This document shows positions 17,926 through 26,801 of a stretch of 64,000 nt of DNA, one piece after another (the first letter of the stretch is position 1; each line of letters begins with the position of its first letter). The stretch spans positions 118,000 through 181,999 of the forward strand of contig JACDNZ010000001.1 of the NCBI GenBank assembly GCA_017656345.1, in the 5' to 3' direction. The DNA comes from Thermosipho sp. (in: thermotogales) (GTDB taxonomy: Bacteria > Thermotogota > Thermotogae > Thermotogales > Fervidobacteriaceae). Both the position numbers and the translations under genes were made by a program. The notes under the pieces are model-generated. The model did no database searches, had not been told where the DNA came from, and saw nothing but the letters and a program-made list of their open reading frames with translations.

Positions 17926-19092
17926 ATGAAAAGGTATTTAGCAGCTTTGTTAGTTGTAGTAACTGTGGTTTTAGCTTTTGCATCTTTTAAGGATGTCCCA
18001 ATAAATCACTGGGCATATGATGCAGTTAATGAGTTAAGTAAGTTGGGAATTGTAAGTGGAATGCCTGATGGAACATTTCAAGGTAATCAAGCTATGACAA
18101 GGTATCAAGTTGCTGTTGCATTGTACAGATTGTTAGGAAACATTCAGGATAGAATTGATGAAGCAATTTCTGGTTCAGCAAATGTAGAAAAAATTAGAGA
18201 GCAAGTTTTAACATTATCTGATTTAGTAAGTACTGCATTGAATAAAATTGATATGTTAGGAGGATTAAACGACACAGTACAGGTAGTATCTAATGATGTT
18301 AGTGAACTAAAAACTTCATTAATAAATATTAAAGAAGATATTAAGGGATTATCTTTTAATCTTGAACAAATTAAACAATCAGTAAGTAACAATTTAGCAA
18401 GAATCACCCAATTAGAAAACAAAATTGATAATCTAGCAGTTAAACAGGATATTGAAAAAATTAAAAGTGATATTTTGAAGCTAGATAATACTTTAAAGTC
18501 TAAAGCAGACGTTTCAGCAGTTGCAGATTTACAACAGCAATTTGATGAACTTTCAAATAAAGTTGATACTTTAAGTGGTGATTTTAGTGTAGTTAAAACT
18601 GATTTAAAAACATCGTTTGGCGAATTAAATACAAAAGTTTCAGATGTTATTGAGGTAATTTCAAACATGCAGGAAAAACTTGATCAAACAAGTATGAAAA
18701 TTTCATCTTTAGAAGAGTATGTTGCTTCAAATAACAAAACAATTGATTCGAGAATTGCTGCAATTTCAGGTGATTATTCAAAATTAAAAGTTGATTACCA
18801 ATCCTTTGCAGCAAATACAAATAAAAGGTTAGACAATTTGACAAAATCGATTTCTGAGATTGAAAATAAAATTAGTGACTATGAAAATCAACTTGCTGAA
18901 TTATCTAATTTGAAAGTGGATTTTGAAACTTTCAAAACTAATACCGAAACAAATATTAATGAAATCAATAATAAGGTAAAGAATCTTGAAGAAGTAACAT
19001 CAAAACCTGATACTTTGTCAATAATTTCATTAATTGTTTCAGTTATCGCTGCTGGAATTTCAGCATTTGTATTGTTTAACAATATCCCATAA
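17926..19092 (+). CDS. SLH-domain coiled-coil rod protein (Omp-alpha-like)
   Basis: A 388-residue exported protein with a signal peptide (1-19), one SLH domain (about 20-70: NHWAYDAVNELSKLGIVSGMPDGTF, quoted as landmark only by its ends NHWAYD and GMPDGTF), a long coiled coil (about 80-360) rich in Ile/Leu heptads, and a final hydrophobic segment (about 362-386). This is the layout of Thermotoga Omp-alpha, the periplasmic spacer that binds the cell wall through SLH and anchors the outer toga through its C-terminal segment. GGGAGGTG precedes the ATG. Confidence 0.88.
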   Translation: MKRYLAALLVVVTVVLAFASFKDVPINHWAYDAVNELSKLGIVSGMPDGTFQGNQAMTRYQVAVALYRLLGNIQDRIDEAISGSANVEKIREQVLTLSDLVSTALNKIDMLGGLNDTVQVVSNDVSELKTSLINIKEDIKGLSFNLEQIKQSVSNNLARITQLENKIDNLAVKQDIEKIKSDILKLDNTLKSKADVSAVADLQQQFDELSNKVDTLSGDFSVVKTDLKTSFGELNTKVSDVIEVISNMQEKLDQTSMKISSLEEYVASNNKTIDSRIAAISGDYSKLKVDYQSFAANTNKRLDNLTKSISEIENKISDYENQLAELSNLKVDFETFKTNTETNINEINNKVKNLEEVTSKPDTLSIISLIVSVIAAGISAFVLFNNIP

Positions 19093-19120
19093 TTGGTTTA
19101 TGATAGAAACAAAAATAAAA

Positions 19121-19142
19121 CCTGGCATCTTAAGATGCCAGG
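19121..19142. terminator. Bidirectional terminator, rod protein / transketolase
   Basis: CCTGGCATCTT and AAGATGCCAGG form a perfect 22-base palindrome flanked by AAAA on the left and TTTTT on the right, so it ends both converging transcripts. Confidence 0.92.
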
Positions 19143-19165
19143 TTTTTATTTGCATTTCATAAATA

Positions 19166-21031
19166 TTATTCTTCTAATAATATTTTGATGTGCTTGATAA
19201 TTCCTTCTTTGTCTAGACCAAATATTTTGTATAGATAACTGTAATTACCTGAGACAGGGAATCTATCAATACCAATTTTTAAGAATTTGTCTGGTAATAT
19301 CCGCATTTCAAACAATTTTGATTCAATCATTTTACCAAGACCATTGAATACATTATGATCTTCAAGTACCAGAATTTTACTTCTAGAATATCTTGCCAAG
19401 GTTTCTTCATCAAGATCTAAAGGACATGAAACATTTAATAATGCAATGTCTTTTCCATTTTTCTTTAGTTCATCGACGGCTTCCAATGCATGTGGAACAA
19501 CTGCACCCATAGTAATGATTACAGCGTCATTTCCATCTCTTATAACATCAATTTTTCCATATTCAAAAGTGTAATTTTCATCAAAGAAGATAGTTCCATC
19601 TTCCTTTCTTATTGGTTCAAGTTTACTTCTACCCATTGCAATTACATAATTTCCATATTTAGAAGCAACATATCTTACAGCTTTATCTGTTTGATTTGGA
19701 TCAGCTGGTACTATAACTTTAAATCCATACCATGATAATGGTGCAGAAATATAATTTAAGGCATGATGAGTTTTTCCATCTTCACCAACATCAGTTCCGC
19801 AATGAGTTACGACAACTTTTAAGTTAGTATGATTAATAGCATTTAATCTATGCTGATTGAATGTTTCGTCAATACCGAATACACCAAAATCTGCGAAGAA
19901 AGTAATTAATCCTTCAACACTCATCGCACCTGATAGAGCAGCTGCGTTATGTTCCTGAACACCAATTTCAATTAATCTATCTGGTCTTTCTTTATCTAAC
20001 GTATCAAGTTTAACAGATCCTTTTAAATCACAATCAACTGCAACAACATTATCATTTAGTGTTGCTAAATCAGCAATTGCTTTGCCAAGCGCAGTTCTGT
20101 TGTCAGTTTTTTCTTTATATATTCTGGGGTTACCAGTGTTAATTTTAATTTCATATTCTAATTTTACTTTTTCATGTTCATTTATCGGTAATTTTTTCCT
20201 GAGTTCGATGTACTTTTCAACATCATTTTCAATGTTAAGTTCCTTTAGTGCAAGATCTAATTCTTCGATTTTTAATGGTTTTCCGTGATAATCAGGCTTG
20301 TCTTCCATGAATGAAACGCCTTTTCCAATAATTGTGTGGGCAATAATTGCAGTTGGCGCATCATCGTTAGTAGCAATTTTTAATGCCGATATTATTTGTT
20401 CATAATCGTGGCCATCTATTTCAATAGTTTTCCATCCAGCAGCTTCATATTCTTCTTTTAAATTTACATACATTATGTCTCTTGCACGTCCACTTATTTG
20501 AATATCATTATAATCAATTAAAACAGTCAAATTATCCAATTTATATTTTGTAGCTGTTCTTCTAGCTTCAGCGACTTGTCCTTTTGCACTTTCACCATCG
20601 CTCATTACAACGAAAATATGATGTTTTTTATTTTTTATTTTTGCTGCAAGCGCCATTCCAACGCCAGTTGATAAACCTTGACCTAAATTTCCAGTTGTCC
20701 ATTCAACACCTGGAATTCCTCTTGTAATGTGACCTTCAAAAATGCTTGAAGGATGTCTAAAGCCTGTTATAACTTCTTCACGATTAATAAAACCAAAAGC
20801 AGCTAATGTACTATAAACTGCGGGTGAAATGTGACCATGGCTAACGATAATTCTATCTCTGTCTTCATTCCATGGATCTTCTGGATAAACATTAGCATAT
20901 GAATACAGAGAAACTAGAATATCAATCGAGGATAAAGAACCACCTGGATGCCCTGAGTTAGCCACAGTTGTCATTTTTAAAATATCTCCACGACAATTAA
21001 GAGCGATTTTCTTTATTTTTTCAATATCCAA
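19166..21031 (-). CDS. tkt: Transketolase
   Basis: A 621-residue TPP enzyme that moves two-carbon units between sugar phosphates in the pentose phosphate pathway. The N-terminal half carries the TPP/Mg motif VMSDGES, the middle the pyrimidine-binding domain (DLKGSVKLDT onward with the catalytic Glu in GVQEHNAA), and the end the transketolase C domain (about 500-615). I prefer the TTG at 21031, 8 bases after GGAGG; a GTG at 21040 overlaps that site. It is a single-gene unit flanked by its own promoter and terminator. Confidence 0.94.
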   Translation of the reverse strand: MDIEKIKKIALNCRGDILKMTTVANSGHPGGSLSSIDILVSLYSYANVYPEDPWNEDRDRIIVSHGHISPAVYSTLAAFGFINREEVITGFRHPSSIFEGHITRGIPGVEWTTGNLGQGLSTGVGMALAAKIKNKKHHIFVVMSDGESAKGQVAEARRTATKYKLDNLTVLIDYNDIQISGRARDIMYVNLKEEYEAAGWKTIEIDGHDYEQIISALKIATNDDAPTAIIAHTIIGKGVSFMEDKPDYHGKPLKIEELDLALKELNIENDVEKYIELRKKLPINEHEKVKLEYEIKINTGNPRIYKEKTDNRTALGKAIADLATLNDNVVAVDCDLKGSVKLDTLDKERPDRLIEIGVQEHNAAALSGAMSVEGLITFFADFGVFGIDETFNQHRLNAINHTNLKVVVTHCGTDVGEDGKTHHALNYISAPLSWYGFKVIVPADPNQTDKAVRYVASKYGNYVIAMGRSKLEPIRKEDGTIFFDENYTFEYGKIDVIRDGNDAVIITMGAVVPHALEAVDELKKNGKDIALLNVSCPLDLDEETLARYSRSKILVLEDHNVFNGLGKMIESKLFEMRILPDKFLKIGIDRFPVSGNYSYLYKIFGLDKEGIIKHIKILLEE

Positions 21032-21057
21032 TTTTGTCACCTCCTCTTCTTTTTCTA

Positions 21058-21066
21058 ATTATATCA
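21058..21066 (-). promoter_or_regulatory. Extended -10 element for transketolase
   Basis: On the minus strand TGATATAAT is a perfect extended -10 about 30 bp before the start codon. No good -35 is seen at 17 bp. Confidence 0.45.
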
Positions 21067-21108
21067 TTAATGCAAAAGATAAAAATAAAAGTCTTGTTTT
21101 TGAGTATG

Positions 21109-21139
21109 TTGCAATTATGTTTCGGAAGTGTGATATAAT
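21109..21139 (+). promoter_or_regulatory. Promoter for the flavin reductase-pilus-comEA gene run
   Basis: TTGCAA at 21109-21114 and TATAAT at 21134-21139 (19 bp apart) with TGA just before the -10 (extended element). GGGTGA follows at 21145. It is the only obvious promoter I see before the long + strand gene run that ends at 32217. Confidence 0.5.
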
Positions 21140-21157
21140 ACTAATGGGTGATTAAAA

Positions 21158-21613
21158 ATGGATGCCATTGGAAAATTATATTCTTCAGTAGCAGTTGTAA
21201 CAATGAATTTGAATGGCAAAATTAATGGTATAACTGTTGCTTGGATCACTCGTGTTTCAATAACTCCCAAACTTATCATGATTTCAATTGGTAAGACCAG
21301 GTATAGCCATTTTTTACTTAATGAATCCGCATATTTTGGTGTATGTGTTTTATCTTCTCGCCAAAAGGATATCGCTGAAATTTTTGGAAGTAAATCAGGT
21401 GCAAAATATGATAAGTTTAAGGATGTTAAATTCTATTTTTCTGAAAGAAACCTTCCAATATTAGAGGGTTCTTTAGCTTATCTCGAATGCAAAATTGTAA
21501 ATAAATATGATGCTGGTGATCATACTTTATTTATTGGTGAGGTTGTTTATGAGAAAATATTTTCAGATGAAAAACCACTGTTATATGGTGATCATACGAT
21601 TTTGGAGGTGTAA
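21158..21613 (+). CDS. Flavin reductase-like FMN-binding protein
   Basis: A 151-residue protein with the split-barrel FMN-binding fold of the flavin reductase domain family: VAVVTMN at the N-terminus, NGITVAWITRVSITPKL, the SKTRYSH-like ligand loop (IGKTRYSHFL) and the C-terminal GEVV strand. Such proteins bind FMN and reduce flavin or act as small flavoproteins (flavoredoxin-like); the partner is unknown. It opens the + strand run of genes. Confidence 0.85.
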   Translation: MDAIGKLYSSVAVVTMNLNGKINGITVAWITRVSITPKLIMISIGKTRYSHFLLNESAYFGVCVLSSRQKDIAEIFGSKSGAKYDKFKDVKFYFSERNLPILEGSLAYLECKIVNKYDAGDHTLFIGEVVYEKIFSDEKPLLYGDHTILEV

Positions 21614-21618
21614 ATTTA

Positions 21619-22215
21619 GTGTTTGAGCATTATTACACAGAGAATCCAACTAGTCCATTAAAGGTTAGAGAGGTTGAATTAAAATTATCAAATGGAAGAA
21701 CATATAAGTTTAAGACACCTTCTGGGGTTTATTCATTTGGAAAAATTGATAAAGCATCAAGAATTTTAATTGAAAATAACACAATAAGGAGTGGAAAAGT
21801 TTTAGATATAGGATGTGGTTATGGATTAATTGGTATTACTTTGAAAAAGGAATATCCTGAGATAGAATTATACATGAGTGATATAAATAAGAGAGCAGTA
21901 GAGTTTGCTAAAATCAATGCTAAAGAAAACAATATTGAAGTTGTGATTAAACAGGGAAATTTATTCGAAGTTTGGGATAATTATGAATTTGATCATATAA
22001 TCTCCAATCCCCCTATAGTTGCTGGAAAAAAAGTGTGGATGAAGTTGGTTGAAGATTCTTTTCAATTTCTAAAAAAAGGGGGGAGTTTGCATTTAGTTGC
22101 ATATCATAATAAAGGTGGTAGAAGGATAAAAGAATATATGAAAAGTGTTTTCGGAAATGTTGAAGAGTTATGTAAAGAAGGAGGTATAAGGGTATATAAA
22201 TCTGAAAAAATATGA
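21619..22215 (+). CDS. Class I SAM-dependent methyltransferase (RsmC-like)
   Basis: A 198-residue methyltransferase. SAM motif I is VLDIGCGYGLIGI (about 56-68), followed by the acidic YMSDINKRAVEFAKINA region and the catalytic NPPIVAG motif (NPP(I/Y) type, about 133-139) used by N-methyltransferases acting on RNA bases. This pattern is that of RsmC/RlmG-type small-domain enzymes. GTG start with GGAGGTG upstream. Target base unknown. Its stop overlaps the next ATG. Confidence 0.86.
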   Translation: MFEHYYTENPTSPLKVREVELKLSNGRTYKFKTPSGVYSFGKIDKASRILIENNTIRSGKVLDIGCGYGLIGITLKKEYPEIELYMSDINKRAVEFAKINAKENNIEVVIKQGNLFEVWDNYEFDHIISNPPIVAGKKVWMKLVEDSFQFLKKGGSLHLVAYHNKGGRRIKEYMKSVFGNVEELCKEGGIRVYKSEKI

Positions 22216-22877
22216 CTATAAGATTAAGTAATGTGACATATATTTATAACAAAGGAACACCATTAGAAAGAAAGGTTTTAGACAATATAACATTAGAAAT
22301 CAACGATAATGATGTGATATTTATTGTTGGAAAAACAGGTTCAGGAAAAACCACATTATTATATTTAATTGATTTTTTAATTAAACCGACTTTTGGTATA
22401 ATAACTGTAGATGGGAAAAATCCGTATAATAATCCTTATGAATATAGAAAATACATTGGTTTTGCTTTTCAATTTCCAGAAAGGCAATTTTTTTCTGAAA
22501 CAGTAAAGGATGAGATAACTTTTTCAATGAAAAATTATAATGTGTCGAGTATGGATTCTAAGCTGAAAGAAATACAACGAATGCTTGATATTAGTGATGA
22601 GATGTTGAATATGTCACCTTTCAAATTATCAGGCGGTGAACAAAGAAGAGTAGCAATTGCTTCGGCTATTGCGCATGATCCTAAACTTTTGATTTTAGAT
22701 GAACCAACGGTTAGTCTTGATTATTCTTCTGAACAGAAAATATTGAAATTTTTGAAGGAATGGAATAGCGAACGAAAAAGAACTTTGGTAATTGTTACTC
22801 ATGATATTGAAAAGTTTGAGTCCATTAAAGGAAAAATTTACAAATTACATAATGGGAAACTTATAAGAGGTGATTAG
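22212..22877 (+). CDS. ECF-type (CbiO/EcfA) ABC transporter ATPase
   Basis: A 221-residue nucleotide-binding subunit with Walker A GKTGSGKTT (about 38-46), the Q-loop GFAFQFPERQFF typical of energy-coupling factor ATPases, signature LSGGEQRR and Walker B LLILDEPT. It would power uptake of a vitamin or metal. No EcfT or substrate-binding S component is next to it, and it is joined by overlaps to a methyltransferase and a pilus gene, so the rest of the transporter must be elsewhere. Confidence 0.88.
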   Translation: MTIRLSNVTYIYNKGTPLERKVLDNITLEINDNDVIFIVGKTGSGKTTLLYLIDFLIKPTFGIITVDGKNPYNNPYEYRKYIGFAFQFPERQFFSETVKDEITFSMKNYNVSSMDSKLKEIQRMLDISDEMLNMSPFKLSGGEQRRVAIASAIAHDPKLLILDEPTVSLDYSSEQKILKFLKEWNSERKRTLVIVTHDIEKFESIKGKIYKLHNGKLIRGD

Positions 22878-22878
22878 T

Positions 22879-24081
22879 TTGATTTACAAATATGTTGCCT
22901 TTAATAAAGATAGGAAAAAAGTTACAGGAACTTTAGAAGCGGAGAGTGTAAGAGAGGCAATTTTTAGACTTAGATCAAACGGTTTTGCTGTTTTAGAAAT
23001 AAAAGAAGTAAAAAAATTAAGTTTGAATCCTTTTAGGAACTTATTTGCTATACCATTAAGTGATATTGTATTGTTTGCAAGACAATTAGAAACAATGATT
23101 AGTGCTGGAATTAGGATAAGAGATTCGCTTGCGGTACTTGCTGAACAGGAAGTTTTTACAAAAAAGTTTAGAAATGTTTTAAGAAAAGTTATTAATGAGC
23201 TTGATGGTGGAAGTAGCTTTTATGAAGCGCTTGAGAAGCAGGGAGTTTTTGATGAAGTTTTGTTAAATATGGTGAGAGCTGGAGAAGAAGGAGGAGTATT
23301 GGACGTTACTTTAAAGAAGTTAGCTAATTATTATGAAAATGTAAACAGGGCACAGCAACAAGTAAAATCTGCGATGGTCTATCCTTCATTTATATTGGCT
23401 TTTGCAGTTGTTGTGGTAATTGTAATTAGTGTATTTATTTTACCAAAATTATTTAGTGTTTTTGGAAGCAATATTCCAACTACTGGATTGGTAGGTCTGT
23501 TGATGAAATTGAATCAAATTATAACGAATAATTGGTTATTAACAATTTTGTTTGTGGTGTTATTTTTTATTGGTGTTGTAATATTTTTCAAGTCAAAATA
23601 TGGTCAAATTACTAAAGAGTTCTTTGGCAATTTGATTCCCCCTGTAAGAAAATTGAGAGAAAAAATCACACAAGAGAGATTTTGTAGAACTTTTGGAGTT
23701 TTAATTGGAAGTGGGGTTTCAGTTATTGAGGCATTGGGTATGGCTGCAAAAGCATCAAATAATAGGTTGTTTATAAAAAAGATAAAGAACGTGCAGGAAA
23801 AAGTTAAGGCTGGAAGTACATTGAAAAATGCATTGAAATCGGAAAAAGTTTTTCCACAAATAATATATGAAATGGTTGGTACAGGTGAAGAAACTGGTCA
23901 ACTTGATGTTGTAATGGATAAAGTTGCTGATTTCTTTGAAGATCAAGTGCAACAAGATACAAAGAAATTACTTTCACTGGTAGAACCGATGATGATTGCA
24001 TTCGTTGGATTATTTATTGCATTCCTGGCATACACGATGTATTCAACAATTTTTACAATGCAATCAACTATCGGTGGCTAA
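22879..24081 (+). CDS. PilC/GspF-type inner-membrane platform protein
   Basis: A 400-residue protein with two T2SSF domains (about 65-190 and 265-390) and membrane segments near 165-190, 215-240 and 370-395. Repeated motifs ARQLETMISAG and CRTFGVLIGSGV mark the two copies, and GTGEETGQLD is typical. It forms the inner-membrane base of a type IV pilus or type II secretion system. I start at TTG 22879, which has AGAGGTGA upstream; GTG 22870 lies within that site. First pilus gene of the cluster. Confidence 0.92.
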   Translation: MIYKYVAFNKDRKKVTGTLEAESVREAIFRLRSNGFAVLEIKEVKKLSLNPFRNLFAIPLSDIVLFARQLETMISAGIRIRDSLAVLAEQEVFTKKFRNVLRKVINELDGGSSFYEALEKQGVFDEVLLNMVRAGEEGGVLDVTLKKLANYYENVNRAQQQVKSAMVYPSFILAFAVVVVIVISVFILPKLFSVFGSNIPTTGLVGLLMKLNQIITNNWLLTILFVVLFFIGVVIFFKSKYGQITKEFFGNLIPPVRKLREKITQERFCRTFGVLIGSGVSVIEALGMAAKASNNRLFIKKIKNVQEKVKAGSTLKNALKSEKVFPQIIYEMVGTGEETGQLDVVMDKVADFFEDQVQQDTKKLLSLVEPMMIAFVGLFIAFLAYTMYSTIFTMQSTIGG

Positions 24082-24082
24082 T

Positions 24083-24424
24083 ATGAGTTATTTAGAGCTT
24101 TTTGTTATTTTATTTATAACAATTATTATATTTTCAATGTCGATTATAAACGTATTTAATTTGATTGATAGAAGTTTTTTGGATAAAGAATTTTTAAAGA
24201 CTTATGCATATGCGGGACTTTGGAAATCTAAAGGATCATACTTGAAATATAGTAATGATAATTTTTCAATCTATTATTCACAAAAGGATGTAAAAATTGT
24301 TCGTGCTTTTGATGGTGATGTCTTTTTTAATGAGAACGAATTACGAATAATCCCGTTTAAATGGTTGAGTGGGGGAAGATTCGGAAATGAATTGATTGAA
24401 CCAATATCTTTTGATTTGAATTGA
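24083..24424 (+). CDS. Small single-pass protein, possible minor pseudopilin
   Basis: A 113-residue protein with one N-terminal membrane segment (about 4-25) followed by a short soluble domain. The ATG is one base after the stop of the PilC-like gene; an upstream ATG at 23996 is inside that gene and is rejected. Position and shape suggest a pilin-like or assembly protein, but the prepilin peptidase site (Gly before Phe-Thr-x-x-Glu) is not present. Function unknown. Confidence 0.6.
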   Translation: MSYLELFVILFITIIIFSMSIINVFNLIDRSFLDKEFLKTYAYAGLWKSKGSYLKYSNDNFSIYYSQKDVKIVRAFDGDVFFNENELRIIPFKWLSGGRFGNELIEPISFDLN

Positions 24425-24442
24425 AAATTGGGGGTGTTAAAG

Positions 24443-25381
24443 TTGAGTTTACTTGGAAGACGGATAATTTCATTTGACGTAAAAGATAATCATATATTAT
24501 ATGGTCTTGGGAATTATTCATTTGGAAAGGTTAAAGTTAAAAAGTTTGGTGAATTTGATTCAAACATAAAATTTGAACCTGATGATTTGATAGTTGTAAA
24601 TTTACCTTGGGATTTAATATTGCATTTGACAATAGATGTTCCAGGAATAACTAAAGAAAAGGAATTAAGAGAATATTTAACGATAGAAATATCTCAGAAT
24701 TTGGGAATTGATGGAGATGAATTGTACTTTGATTATGTTAAACCATTTACTGAAAAAGCAAATGTATTTGTTGTGAAAAAAATGGATTTGCATTTATATT
24801 TAGAAAAATTAACATCGTATGGTATACCTGAACCTGATGTTATTTATCCTGATATTTTAAAAGAAATGATACTGTTAACAAAATTTACTGGTTTGAATCT
24901 ATATTTCATAATCTCCCAGGATTATTCTGGAACAATAATTATGACAGATAATAACTTTGATTTTATGAGATTTTCATACTTAACCCTAGAATATATTAAT
25001 AGAGTTACCAGTGATGAATTTGGAATGAATTTATATGAAATTGAAAAATCAGATGACATAGAATTAAAAGATAGAGTTAGACAATTTTTAAAGCCTCTTA
25101 CTATTGATTTAATTTCTGAAATTGAAAGAGAAGCGTTAATTTCAATAAATTCTACTGATGGACAGGTCACTACTGAGATATTGAATGGTATTACAATAGT
25201 CACAGATTCAAAATTGATAAATGAATCAATTGAGCAAAATTATGCCTTAGGCGAAATATTAAAACAAAAATATATTTCCCCACATTTTAAATTTTTAATG
25301 GACGATATGACTAATATTGGATGTATGGGGTTGCTTATGAGAGGGGGGATGGAAATTGGAAAAGTTAAATTTGTATATTAG
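24443..25381 (+). CDS. PilM-like actin-fold pilus assembly protein
   Basis: A 312-residue soluble protein. The N-terminus RRIISFDVKDN and the pattern of a split actin-like fold, with LPWDLILHLTIDVPGI in the middle of the first half, fit PilM/GspL-cytoplasmic proteins; assignment rests partly on position before PilN-, PilO- and PilP-like genes. PilM sits on the cytoplasmic face and links PilN to the motor. The TTG at 24443 has GGGGGTG upstream; the TTG at 24428 overlaps that site. Confidence 0.65.
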   Translation: MSLLGRRIISFDVKDNHILYGLGNYSFGKVKVKKFGEFDSNIKFEPDDLIVVNLPWDLILHLTIDVPGITKEKELREYLTIEISQNLGIDGDELYFDYVKPFTEKANVFVVKKMDLHLYLEKLTSYGIPEPDVIYPDILKEMILLTKFTGLNLYFIISQDYSGTIIMTDNNFDFMRFSYLTLEYINRVTSDEFGMNLYEIEKSDDIELKDRVRQFLKPLTIDLISEIEREALISINSTDGQVTTEILNGITIVTDSKLINESIEQNYALGEILKQKYISPHFKFLMDDMTNIGCMGLLMRGGMEIGKVKFVY

Positions 25382-25928
25382 AAAAGTTCCAAAAATTTCA
25401 TTATATAAGTTTATAATTTACCTTTTTATAGCTCTGGTTCCTTTCATGTCGCTTATGTTCTTCACGTATATGTGGTCTGAATGGAAAATGAATGAAATAG
25501 CCGCTCAGTATCCTAAAGTATTTAATGTAATCAATATAAAAGATATAAATATATCACCAGGAATTGTAAAGGATAAAATTGTTGAATTCGACAATAAAAT
25601 ATCTAGTATAGAAGGGAAAATAGTTGATTATCAAACATATCTTAATGATGTATTGCGTTCGAAGTTTTATTTGCTGGCTTTGTTGAATGAGATAAAAAAG
25701 CTTAGTGAAAATTATGATGTAAAATTTTATGTTGAATATGTTGAATCAAATCCAAATAGTTTTTATGTTCGATTTTATGAATTTTCAAAAGTTTCGCATT
25801 TTAATCCTGAGAGTTTTATCCAGAAACTCAAGCTAGTATATGTGGATCCTAGTATTTATTTAAGTAACACAAAGAATTTATATGGTGATTTTAAGATGTT
25901 TGAATACGTACTGGAGGGAAATTTATGA
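25356..25928 (+). CDS. PilN-like bitopic pilus alignment protein
   Basis: A 190-residue protein: a short cytoplasmic N-terminus with NLYIRKVPK (resembling the PilN peptide INLLP that docks on PilM), one membrane segment (about 20-40), then a coiled-coil and ferredoxin-like periplasmic part. It overlaps the PilM-like gene by 26 bp and starts at TTG with GGGGGGA upstream. Called from topology and gene order; sequence similarity to known PilN is faint. Confidence 0.6.
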   Translation: MEKLNLYIRKVPKISLYKFIIYLFIALVPFMSLMFFTYMWSEWKMNEIAAQYPKVFNVINIKDINISPGIVKDKIVEFDNKISSIEGKIVDYQTYLNDVLRSKFYLLALLNEIKKLSENYDVKFYVEYVESNPNSFYVRFYEFSKVSHFNPESFIQKLKLVYVDPSIYLSNTKNLYGDFKMFEYVLEGNL

Positions 25929-26356
25929 CGTTAAATCGTAAAGTATCGTATTTTGCCATATTATTGATTTTTATTACTACTCTCGCTTTTTCGTTGTATT
26001 ACTTTTTTGTGATCAAAAGAAGTTTTATTGAGGAGTTTACACAGGATGTTATTGAATTGAATTCGTTAATTCAAACTTATGAAAATAGATATGAGGAGTT
26101 TACTAAAATTAAAAATTTGATAACTAATGATGATGTCCGAATGGAATTAGAAAACTATTATACAAGTTATAATGAAATTGATGGAACATTTAAAAATAGT
26201 GAATTTCAACAATTGTTAAGAATGACTCTCAATTCAAAAACTGTATTAATTAACTCATTAAATTTAAAAGTTAATTCGGAATTTCCTTTTGTGTTTAACG
26301 ATTCAAATGAGGTGAATGTTTCGTTTTATTTGAAGGTAGGTGATTTAATTGAGTAG
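25925..26356 (+). CDS. PilO-like bitopic pilus alignment protein
   Basis: A 143-residue protein with one membrane segment (about 10-30), a coiled coil (about 35-85) and a short C-terminal alpha/beta domain. This is the PilO/GspM layout; PilO pairs with PilN and links the inner membrane to PilP and the secretin. Its ATG overlaps the upstream stop (ATGA). It is shorter than typical PilO (about 200), so the ferredoxin-like domain is minimal. Confidence 0.55.
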   Translation: MTLNRKVSYFAILLIFITTLAFSLYYFFVIKRSFIEEFTQDVIELNSLIQTYENRYEEFTKIKNLITNDDVRMELENYYTSYNEIDGTFKNSEFQQLLRMTLNSKTVLINSLNLKVNSEFPFVFNDSNEVNVSFYLKVGDLIE

Positions 26357-26801
26357 AAAATCGCTTATCGTATTTATAATCATATTAATTTTAATAGGGA
26401 TTTTCGTAATCTTGTACTTTAATTTTAAATCATCAAAAACATCTACTTCCAGTGTGAGAATAAACATTCCTAAAAAGGTTGTTAAAGATATTACGAATTA
26501 TTTTGAAGAAGTTGATAATGTATCGTTTTTTGAGCCTTATGTGTTGAATATAAGCTTTGTAGATTTGAGAAGTGGGAAATACCCATTAGTAGATGATATA
26601 GAATTTTTGGGATACTATTTCGAGAATGATAAAAAAGTAGTTTATGTTAGAGAAAATGGTCAGATTTATAAGTACGATATAGATGATCTGTTAAAAAAGA
26701 GATATTATATTTTAAATGTTTCAAGTTCGCAACTTATTGTACTTGATACTGATGAAGGAACAATAAAAATAATATTATCCAAAGGTATTGGGGGGATGTA
26801 A
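26349..26801 (+). CDS. PilP-position membrane-anchored protein
   Basis: A 150-residue protein with an N-terminal membrane segment (about 7-25), then a linker and a small beta-rich domain (about 75-148) with repeated Tyr/Val strands like the PilP/GspC homology region domain that binds the secretin. There is no lipobox Cys, unlike PilP of proteobacteria. TTG start with GGTAGGTGA upstream; it overlaps the PilO-like gene by 8 bp and ends at the secretin start. Assigned by place and topology. Confidence 0.5.
   Translation: MSRKSLIVFIIILILIGIFVILYFNFKSSKTSTSSVRINIPKKVVKDITNYFEEVDNVSFFEPYVLNISFVDLRSGKYPLVDDIEFLGYYFENDKKVVYVRENGQIYKYDIDDLLKKRYYILNVSSSQLIVLDTDEGTIKIILSKGIGGM

Noticed and set aside
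18144..18668. 174-codon minus-strand frame inside the rod protein gene
   Set aside because: Arises from the repetitive coiled-coil coding sequence; Ser/Leu-rich, with no start signal.
23996..24082. Upstream extension of the small pilus-position gene
   Set aside because: It lies inside the PilC-like gene in another frame; the ATG at 24083 is placed right after that stop.
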